A stretch of DNA of 64,000 nt from Brachionus manjavacas (lineage: Eukaryota; Rotifera; Eurotatoria; Ploima; Brachionidae), in contig JAHQIY010000013.1 in NCBI GenBank assembly GCA_019054805.1, positions 310,001 through 374,000 on the forward strand, read 5' to 3'. Numbering within the stretch: the stretch's first letter is position 1; every line of letters starts with the position of its first letter. The notes below the pieces were generated by a model that made no database searches, had not been told where the DNA came from, and saw only the letters and a program-made list of their open reading frames with translations. Below, piece after piece: positions 53,447-64,000 of this stretch. The position numbers and the translations under genes were made by a program.

Positions 53447-56400
53447 CTTTATTACTGACAATCTGAATTCTACTAGACATGAAGTTTTATTTACGATTCC
53501 AGAGTCATTCAACAGCATCTTATGTGATCTGATTAACAAATGATTTAGATTTTTTGGTTTTATTAAATATGTATTAAACGATATTATTAGACAAAATAGT
53601 AAAAATATATTTGAAAAATTTTTTCAATTTGCTTTATAAAAACATGAAATTTTTTGGTAACAGTCTGATTAACGTCCATTTTCTTCAATTTAAAAATAAA
53701 TAATCTTTATTACTGACAATCTGATTTCAATAGACATGAAGTTTTATTTACGATTCCAGAGTCATTCAACAGCATCTTATGTGATCTGATTAACAAATGA
53801 TTTAGATTTTTTGGTTTTATTAAATATGTATTAAACGATATTATTAGACAAAATAGTAAAAATATATTTAAAAAATTCTTTCAATTTGCTTTAAAAATAC
53901 ATGAAATTTTTTGGTAACAGTCTGATTAACGTCCATTTTCTTCAATTTAAAAATAAATAATCTATATTTCTGACTATCTGATTTCAAGCAGATATGTTGT
54001 TTTTTTTTGCGATTGTAGAGTCATACAAAAGCAATTAAAGTGATCTGATATTAGAATAATAATGTTTTTTTTTTTTAAATACGTATTAAACGATATTATT
54101 AGACAAAATAGTAAAAATATATTTAAAAAATTCTTTCAATTTGCTTTAAAAATACATGAAATTTTTTGGTAACAGTCTGATTAACGTCCATTTTCTTTAA
54201 TAAAAAAAACAAAAATCTTTATTACTGACAATCTGAATTCTACTAGACATGAAGTTTTATTTACGATTCCAGAGTCATTCAACAGCATCTTATGTGATCT
54301 GATTAACAAATGATTTAGATTTTTTGGTTTTATTAAATACGTATTAAACGATATTATTAGACAAAATAGTAAAAATATATTTAAAAAATTCTTTCAATTT
54401 GCTTTAAAAATACATGAAATTTTTTGGTAACAGTCTGATTAACGTCCATTTTCTTCAATTTAAAAATAAATAATCTATATTTCTGACTATCTGATTTCAA
54501 GCAGATATGTTGTTTTTTTTTGCGATTGTAGAGTCATACAAAAGCAATTAAAGTGATCTGATATTAGAATAATAATGTTTTTTTTTTTTAAATATGTATT
54601 AAACGATATTATTAGACAAAATAGTTAAAATATATTTGAAAAATTTTTTCAATTTGCTTTAAAAATACATGAAATTTTTTGGTAACAGTCTGATTAACGT
54701 CCATTTTCTTTAATAAAAAAAACAAAAATCTTTATTACTGACAATCTGAATTCTACTAGACATGAAGTTTTATTTACGATTCCAGAGTCATTCAACAGCA
54801 TCTTATGTGATCTGATTAACAAATGATTTAGATTTTTTGGTTTTATTAAATATGTATTAAACGATATTATTAGACAAAATAGTAAAAATATATTTAAAAA
54901 ATTCTTTCAATTTGCTTTAAAAATACATGAAATTTTTTGGTAACAGTCTGATTAACGTCCATTTTCTTCAATTTAAAAATAAATAATCTATATTTCTGAC
55001 TATCTGATTTCAAGCAGATATGTTGTTTTTTTTTGCGATTGTAGAGTCATACAAAAGCAATTAAAGTGATCTGATATTAGAATAATAATGTTTTTTTTTT
55101 TTTAAATATGTATTAAACGATATTATTAGACAAAATAGTTAAAATATATTTGAAAAATTTTTTCGTTTTGCTTTAAAAATACATGAAATTTTTTGGTAAC
55201 AGTTTGATTAACGTCCATTTTCTTTAATAAAAAAAACAAAAATCTTTATTACTGACAATCTGAATTCTACTAGACATGAAGTTTTATTTACGATTCCAGA
55301 GTCATTCAACAGCATCTTATGTGATCTGATTAACAAATGATTTAGATTTTTTGGTTTTATTAAATATGTATTAAACGATATTATTAGACAAAATAGTAAA
55401 AATATATTTAAAAAATTCTTTCAATTTGCTTTAAAAATACATGAAATTTTTTGGTAACAGTCTGATTAACGTCCATTTTCTTCAATTTAAAAATAAATAA
55501 TCTATATTTCTGACTATCTGATTTCAAGCAGATATGTTGTTTTTTTTTGCGATTGTAGAGTCATACAAAAGCAATTAAAGTGATCTGATATTAGAATAAT
55601 AATGTTTTTTTTTTTTAAATATGTATTAAACGATATTATTAGACAAAATAGTTAAAATATATTTGAAAAATTTTTTCGTTTTGCTTTAAAAATACATGAA
55701 ATTTTTTGGTAAAAGTCTGATTAACGTCCATTTTCTTTAATAAAAAAAACAAAAATCTTTATTACTGACAATCTGAATTCTACTAGACATGAAGTTTTAT
55801 TTACGATTCCAGAGTCATTCAACAGCATCTTATGTGATCTGATTAACAAATGATTTAGATTTTTTGGTTTTATTAAATATGTATTAAACGATATTATTAG
55901 ACAAAATAGTAAAAATATATTTAAAAAATTCTTTCAATTTGCTTTAAAAATACATGAAATTTTTTGGTAACAGTCTGATTAACGTCCATTTTCTTCAATT
56001 TAAAAATAAATAATCTATATTTCTGACTATCTGATTTCAAGCAGATATGTTGTTTTTTGCGATTGTAGAGTCATACAAAAGCAATTAAAGTGATCTGATA
56101 TTAGAATAATAATGTTTTTTTTTTTTTTAAATATGTATTAAACGATATTATTAGACAAAATAGTAAAAATATATTTAAAAAATTCTTTCAATTTGCTTTA
56201 AAAATACATGAAATTTTTTGGTAACAGTCTGATTAACGTCCATTTTCTTCAATTTAAAAATAAATAATCTATATTTCTGACTATCTGATTTCAAGCAGAT
56301 ATGTTGTTTTTTTTTGCGATTGTAGAGTCATACAAAAGCAATTAAAGTGATCTGATATTAGAATAATAATGTTTTTTTTTTTTTAAATATGTATTAAACG

Positions 56401-59400
56401 ATATTATTAGACAAAATAGTTAAAATATATTTGAAAAATTTTTTCGTTTTGCTTTAAAAATACATGAAATTTTTTGGTAAAAGTCTGATTAATTTCCATT
56501 TTCTTCAATTAAAAAAACAAAAATCTTTATTACTGACAATCTGAATTCTACTAGACATGAAGTTTTATTTACGATTCCAGAGTCATTCAACAGCATCTTA
56601 TGTGATCTGATTAACAAATGATTTAGATTTTTTGGTTTTATTAAATATGTATTAAACGATATTATTAGACAAAATAGTAAAAATATATTTAAAAAATTCT
56701 TTCAATTTGCTTTAAAAATACATGAAATTTTTTGGTAACAGTCTGATTAACGTCCATTTTCTTCAATTTAAAAATAAATAATCTATATTTCTGACTATCT
56801 GATTTCAAGCAGATATGTTGTTTTTTTTTGCGATTGTAGAGTCATACAAAAGCAATTAAAGTGATCTGATATTAGAATAATAATGTTTTTTTTTTTTTAA
56901 ATATGTATTAAACGATATTATTAGACAAAATAGTAAAAATATATTTAAAAAATTCTTTCAATTTGCTTTAAAAATACATGAAATTTTTTGGTAACAGTCT
57001 GATTAACGTCCATTTTCTTCAATTTAAAAATAAATAATCTATATTTCTGACTATCTGATTTCAAGCAGATATGTTGTTTTTTTTGCGATTGTAGAGTCAT
57101 ACAAAAGCAATTAAAGTGATCTGATATTAGAATAATAATGTTTTTTTTTTTTTAAATATGTATTAAACGATATTATTAGACAAAATAGTTAAAATATATT
57201 TGAAAAATTTTTTCAATTTGCTTTAAAAATACATGAAATTTTTTGGTAAAAGTCTGATTAATTTCCATTTTCTTCAATTAAAAAAACAAAAATCTTTATT
57301 ACTGACAATCTGAATTCTACTAGACATGAAGTTTTATTTACGATTCCAGAGTCATTCAACAGCATCTTATGTGATCTGATTAACAAATGATTTAGATTTT
57401 TTGGTTTTATTAAATACGTATTAAACGATATTATCAGACAAAATAGTTAAAATATATTTGAAAAATTTTTTCAATTTGCTTTATAAAAACATGAAATTTT
57501 TTGGTATCAGTCTGATTAACGTCCATTTTCTTCAATAAAAAAAACAAAAATCTTTATTACTGACAATCTGAATTCTACTAGACATGAAGTTTTATTTACG
57601 ATTCCAGAGTCATTCAACAGCATCTTATGTGATCTGATTAACAAATGATTTAGATTTTTTTTTTTTTTTAAATATGTATTAAACGATATTATTAGACAAA
57701 ATAGTTAAAATATATTTGAAAAATTTTTTCGTTTTGCTTTAAAAATACATGAAATTTTTTGGTAAAAGTCTGATTAATTTCCATTTTCTTCAATTAAAAA
57801 AACAAAAATCTTTATTACTGACAATCTGAATTCTACTAGACATGAAGTTTTATTTACGATTCCAGAGTCATTCAACAGCATCTTATGTGATCTGATTAAC
57901 AAATGATTTAGATTTTTTGGTTTTATTAAATATGTATTAAACGATATTATTAGACAAAATAGTAAAAATATATTTAAAAAATTCTTTCAATTTGCTTTAA
58001 AAATACATGAAATTTTTTGGTAACAGTCTGATTAACGTCCATTTTCTTCAATTTAAAAATAAATAATCTATATTTCTGACTATCTGATTTCAAGCAGATA
58101 TGTTGTTTTTTTTTGCGATTGTAGAGTCATACAAAAGCAATTAAAGTGATCTGATATTAGAATAATAATGATTTTTTTTTTTAAATATGTATTAAACGAT
58201 ATTATTAGACAAAATAGTAAAAATATATTTAAAAAATTCTTTCAATTTGCTTTAAAAATACATGAAATTTTTTGGTAACAGTCTGATTAACGTCCATTTT
58301 CTTCAATTTAAAAATAAATAATCTATATTTCTGACTATCTGATTTCAAGCAGATATGTTGTTTTTTGCGATTGTAGAGTCATACAAAAGCAATTAAAGTG
58401 ATCTGATATTAGAATAATAATGTTTTTTTTTAAATATGTATTAAACGATATTATTAGACAAAATAGTTAAAATATATTTGAAAAATTTTTTCAATTTGCT
58501 TTAAAAATACATGAAATTTTTTGGTAAAAGTCTGATTAATTTCCATTTTCTTCAATTAAAAAAACAAAAATCTTTATTACTGACAATCTGAATTCTACTA
58601 GACATGAAGTTTTATTTACGATTCCAGAGTCATTCAACAGCATCTTATGTGATCTGATTAACAAATGATTTAGATTTTTTGGTTTTATTAAATACGTATT
58701 AAACGATATTATCAGACAAAATAGTTAAAATATATTTGAAAAATTTTTTCAATTTGCTTTATAAAAACATGAAATTTTTTGGTATCAGTCTGATTAACGT
58801 CCATTTTCTTCAATTTAAAAAAACAAAAATCTTTATTACTGACAATCTGAATTCTACTAGACATGAAGTTTTATTTACGATTCCAGAGTCATTCAACAGC
58901 ATCTTATGTGATCTGATTAACAAATGATTTAGATTTTTTGGTTTTATTAAATACGTATTAAACGATATTATTAGACAAAATAGTAAAAATATATTTAAAA
59001 AATTCTTTCAATTTGCTTTAAAAATACATGAAATTTTTTGGTAACAGTCTGATTAACGTCCATTTTCTTCAATTTAAAAATAAATAATCTATATTTCTGA
59101 CTATCTGATTTCAAGCAGATATGTTGTTTTTCTTTGCGATTGTAATGTCATTCAACAGCATCTTATGTGATCTGATTAACAAATGATTTAGATTTTTTGG
59201 TTTTATTAAATACGTATTAAACGATATTATTAGACAAAATAGTTAAAATATATTTGAAAAATTTTTTCAATTTGCTTTATAAAAACATGAAATTTTTTGG
59301 TAACAGTCTGATTAACGTCCATTTTCTTTAATAAAAAAAACAAAAATCTTTATTACTGACAATCTGATTTCAAGCAGACATGTTGTTTTTTTTTGCGATT

Positions 59401-62400
59401 GTAGAGTCATACAAAAGCAATTAAAGTGATCTGATATTAGAATAATAATGTTTTTTTTTTTTTAAATATGTATTAAACGATATTATTAGACAAAATAGTT
59501 AAAATATATTTGAAAAATTTTTTCAATTTGCTTTAAAAATACATGAAATTTTTTGGTAAAAGTCTGATTAATTTCCATTTTCTTCAATTTAAAAAAACAA
59601 AAATCTTTATTACTGACAATCTGAATTCTACTAGACATGAAGTTTTATTTACGATTCCAGAGTCATTCAACAGCATCTTATGTGATCTGATTAACAAATG
59701 ATTTAGATTTTTTGGTTTTATTAAATACGTATTAAACGATATTATCAGACAAAATAGTTAAAATATATTTGAAAAATTTTTTCAATTTGCTTTATAAAAA
59801 CATGAAATTTTTTGGTATCAGTCTGATTAACGTCCATTTTCTTCAATTAAAAAAACAAAAATCTTTATTACTGACAATCTGAATTCTACTAGACATGAAG
59901 TTTTATTTACGATTCCAGAGTCATTCAACAGCATCTTATGTGATCTGATATTAGAATAATAATGTTTTTTTTTTTTTAAATATGTATTAAACGATATTAT
60001 TAGACAAAATAGTTAAAATATATTTGATAAATTTTTTCAATTTGCTTTAAAAATACATGAAATTTTTTGGTAACAGTCTGATTAACATCCATTTTCTTCA
60101 ATTAAAAAAGCAAAAATCTTTATTACTGACAATCTGAATTCTAATAGACATGAAGTTTTATTTACGATTCCAGAGTCATTCAACAGCATCTTATGTGATC
60201 TGATTAACAAATGATTTAGATTTTTTGGTTTTATTAAATACGTATTAAACGATATTATTAGACAAAATAGTAAAAATATATTTAAAAAATTCTTTCAATT
60301 TGCTTTAAAAATACATGAAATTTTTTGGTAACAGTCTGATTAACGTCCATTTTCTTCAATTTAAAAATAAATAATCTATATTTCTGACTATCTGATTTCA
60401 AGCAGATATGTTGTTTTTCTTTGCGATTGTAATGTCATTCAACAGCATCTTATGTGATCTGATTAACAAATGATTTAGATTTTTTGGTTTTATTAAATAC
60501 GTATTAAACGATATTATTAGACAAAATAGTTAAAATATATTTGAAAAATTTTTTCAATTTGCTTTATAAAAACATGAAATTTTTTGGTAACAGTCTGATT
60601 AACGTCCATTTTCTTTAATAAAAAAAACAAAAATCTTTATTACTGACAATCTGATTTCAAGCAGACATGTTGTTTTTTTTTGCGATTGTAGAGTCATTCA
60701 AAAGCATCTATAGTGATCTGATATTAGAATAATAATGTTTTTTTTTTTTTTAAATATGTATTAAACGATATTATTAGACAAAATAGTTAAAATATATTTG
60801 AAAAATTTTTTCAATTTGCTTTAAAAATACATGAAATTTTTTGGTAAAAGTCTGATTAACGTCCATTTTCTTCAATTAAAAAAACAAAAATCTTTATTAC
60901 TGACAATCTGAATTCTACTAGACATGAAGTTTTATTTACGATTCCAGAGTCATTCAACAGCATCTTATGTGATCTGATTAACAAATGATTTAGATTTTTT
61001 GGTTTTATTAAATACGTATTAAACGATATTATTAGACAATATAGATAAAATAAATTTGAAAAATTTTTTCAATTTGTTTTAAAAATACATGAAATTTTTT
61101 GGTAACAGTCTGATTAACGTCCATTTTCTTCAATTTTAAAAATAAAAAATCTTTATTACTGACAATCTGAATTCTACTAGACATTAAGTTTTATTTACGA
61201 TTCCAGAGTCATTCAACAGCATCTTATGTGATCTGATTAACAAATGATTTAGATTTTTTGGTTTTATTAAATACGTATTAAACGATATTATTAGACAAAA
61301 TAGTAAAAATATATTTAAAAAATTCTTTCAATTTGCTTTAAAAATACATGAAATTTTTTGGTAACAGTCTGATTAACGTCCATTTTCTTCAATTTAAAAA
61401 TAAATAATCTATATTTCTGACTATCTGATTTCAAGCAGATATGTTGTTTTTTTTTGCGATTGTAGAGTCATACAAAAGCAATTAAAGTGATCTGATATTA
61501 GAATAATAATGTTTTTTTTTTTTTAAATATGTATTAAACGATATTATTAGACAAAATAGTTAAAATATATTTGAAAAATTTTTTCAATTTGCTTTAAAAA
61601 TACATGAAATTTTTTGGTAAAAGTCTGATTAATTTCCATTTTCTTCAATTAAAAAAACAAAAATCTTTATTACTGACAATCTGAATTCTACTAGACATGA
61701 AGTTTTATTTACGATTCCAGAGTCATTCAACAGCATCTTATGTGATCTGATTAACAAATGATTTAGATTTTTTGGTTTTATTAAATACGTATTAAACGAT
61801 ATTATTAGACAAAATAGTTAAAATATATTTGAAAAATTTTTTCAATTTGCTTTATAAAAACATGAAATTTTTTGGTAACAGTCTGATTAACGTCCATTTT
61901 CTTTAATAAAAAAAACAAAAATCTTTATTACTGACAATCTGAATTCTACTAGACATGAAGTTTTATTTACGATTCCAGAGTCATTCAACAGCATCTTATG
62001 TGATCTGATTAACAAATGATTTAGATTTTTTGGTTTTATTAAATACGTATTAAACGATATTATTAGACAAAATAGTAAAAATATATTTAAAAAATTCTTT
62101 CAATTTGCTTTAAAAATACATGAAATTTTTTGGTAACAGTCTGATTAACGTCCATTTTCTTCAATTTAAAAATAAATAATCTATATTTCTGACTATCTGA
62201 TTTCAAGCAGATATGTTGTTTTTCTTTGCGATTGTAATGTCATTCAACAGCATCTTATGTGATCTGATTAACAAATGGTTTAGATTTTTTGGTTTTATTA
62301 AATACGTATTAAACGATATTATTAGACAAAATAGTTAAAATATATTTGAAAAATTTTTTCAATTTGCTTTATAAAAACATGAAATTTTTTGGTAACAGTC

Positions 62401-64000
62401 TGATTAACGTCCATTTTCTTCAATAAAAAAAACAAAAATCTTTATTACTGACAATCTGAATTCTACCAGACATGTTGTTTTTCTTTGCGATTGTAATGTC
62501 ATTCAAAAGCATCTTATGTGATCTGATTAACAAATGATTTAGATTTTTTGGTTTTATTAAATACGTATTAAACGATATTATCAGACAAAATAGTAAAAAT
62601 ATATTTGAAAAATTTTTTCAATTTGCTTTATAAAAACATGAAATTTTTTGGTAACAGTCTGATTAACGTCCATTTTCTTCAATAAAAAAAACAAAAATCT
62701 TAATTACTGACAATCTGAATTCTACTAGACATGAAGTTTTATTTACGATTCCAGAGTCATTCAACAGCATCTTATGTGATCTGATTAACAAATGATTTAG
62801 ATTTTTTTTTTTTTTTAAATATGTATTAAACGATATTATTAGACAAAATAGTTAAAATATATTTGATAAATTTTTTCAATTTGCTTTAAAAATACATGAA
62901 ATTTTTTGGTAACAGTCTGATTAACATCCATTTTCTTCAATTAAAAAAGCAAAAATCTTTATTACTGACAATCTGAATTCTACTAGACATGAAGTTTTAT
63001 TTACGATTCCAGAGTCATTCAACAGCATCTTATGTGATCTGATTAACAAATGATTTAGATTTTTTGGTTTTATTAAATACGTATTAAACGATATTATTAG
63101 ACAAAATAGTAAAAATATATTTAAAAAAATTTTTCAATTTGCTTTAAAAATACATGAAATTTTTTGGTAACAGTCTGATTAACGTCCATTTTTTTCAATA
63201 AAAAAAACAAAAATCTTTATTACTGACAATCTGAATTCTACCAGACATGTTGTTTTTCTTTGCGATTGTAGAGTCATTCAAAAGCATCTATACTGATCTG
63301 ATATTAGAATAATAATGTTTTTTTTTTTTTTAAATTATATATTAAACGATATTATTAGACAAAATAGTTAAAATATATTTGAAAAATTTTTTCAATTTGC
63401 TTTATAAAAACATGAAATTTTTTGGTAACAGTCTGATTAACGTCCATTTTCTTCAATAAAAAAAACAAAAATCTTTATTACTGACAATCTGAATTCTACT
63501 AGACATGAAGTTTTATTTACGATTCCAGGGTCATTCAACAGCATCTTATGTGATCTGATTAACAAATGACTTAGAATTTTTGGTTTTATTAAATACGTAT
63601 TAAACGATATTATTAGACAAAATAGTAAGAATATATTTGAAAAATTTTTTCAATTTGCTTTATAAAAACATGAAATTTTTTGGTAACAGTCTGATTAACG
63701 TCCATTTTCTTCAATAAAAAAAACAAAAATCTTAATTACTGACAATCTGAATTCTACTAGACATGAAGTTTTATTTACGATTCCAGAGTCATTCAACAGC
63801 ATCTTATGTGATCTGATTAACAAATGATTTAGATTTTTTTTTTTTAAATATGTATTAAACGATATTATTAGACAAAATAGTTAAAATATATTTGATAAAT
63901 TTTTTCAATTTGCTTTAAAAATACATGAAATTTTTTGGTAACAGTCTGATTAACATCCATTTTCTTCAATTAAAAAAGCAAAAATCTTTATTACTGACAA

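Larger units (their letters stand above)
39721..64000 (+). repeat. Satellite DNA array, about 258-bp monomer, about 94 copies
   Basis: Head-to-tail monomers run to the window end. Measured steps between equivalent ACATG positions are 256, 259, 257, 259 and 257 bp. The constant part includes TATTAAACGATATTATTAGA, TGAAATTTTTTGGTAACAGT and CTGATTAACGTCCATTTTCT. The variable part defines type A (GAATTCTACTAGACATGAAG, TTACGATTCCAGAGTCATTC, AACAAATGATTTAGAT) and type B (GATTTCAAGCAGACATGTTG, GCGATTGTAGAGTCAT, GATATTAGAATAATAATG plus a T-run of variable length). Edge monomers are more diverged than inner ones. Minus-strand ORFs found here are chance frames of the repeat. Confidence 0.98.

Noticed and set aside
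39721-64000. CRISPR array
   Set aside because: The repeats are about 258 bp, contiguous and without spacers, in a eukaryotic context with no cas genes.

Overview
The window is a repeat-dominated stretch of a very AT-rich eukaryotic genome. By eye most of it is above 75% A+T. I see no rRNA or tRNA gene and no CRISPR. The evidence points to an animal-like nuclear genome: Ty3/gypsy LTR retrotransposons with tRNA-Leu-like primer sites, non-LTR retrotransposons, Mutator-like (MULE) transposases, short GT-AG introns of about 56-88 bp, and a long satellite array. The mix of MULE and other transposon proteins recalls AT-rich invertebrates such as monogonont rotifers. That is memory-based inference, not a demonstrated assignment.

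Layout. 1-5800: a Ty3/gypsy element on the minus strand (Ty3-A), clearly richer in G+C than its surroundings, with a leader ORF carrying a membrane segment, then gag, protease, RT-RNase H and integrase, each broken by a few nonsense codons. 6152-11365: a decayed, intron-containing DDE-type transposase gene on the minus strand, ending in a C2H2 finger; a 5'-truncated non-LTR element (9377-11076, 10-bp target duplication) sits inside it. 11366-16533: AT-rich DNA with one good exon-like frame (13857-14025) and weak coding remnants. 16666-17560: a second Ty3 fragment (Ty3-B) with a C2H2 finger after RNase H. 17812-18696: an unassigned transposon protein cut off exactly at the edge of the palindrome.

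18697-36506: a giant inverted repeat, two nearly identical arms of about 7.49 kb (18697-26182 and 29013-36506) around a 2.83-kb spacer. Each arm holds, from outside to inside, a Ty3 element (Ty3-C, truncated in the left arm and complete to its 3' LTR on the right), a 1.16-kb element with 131-bp terminal inverted repeats, a small three-exon gene, a MULE transposase fragment, a hairpin, an unidentified ORF and a second MULE. The spacer holds a G+C-richer conserved-looking exon, a short NLS/CxxC ORF and a non-LTR RT fragment.

Ty3-C on the right (33626-37887) has both LTRs, a PBS and a polypurine tract. It has lost most of gag and all of protease, but it carries after the integrase a charged region and a recognisable J domain with an HPD motif directly before the 3' LTR. 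This is the most unusual single item in the window.

38651-39345 is a MULE N-terminal half. From 39346 to the end lies a satellite array, about 94 monomers of about 258 bp. It begins with a short inverted, diverged portion (39346-39720), then runs head-to-tail to base 64000. Two monomer subfamilies (A and B) form local higher-order repeats. The genes here do not form a host pathway; almost every coding piece is a mobile-element part at some stage of decay.
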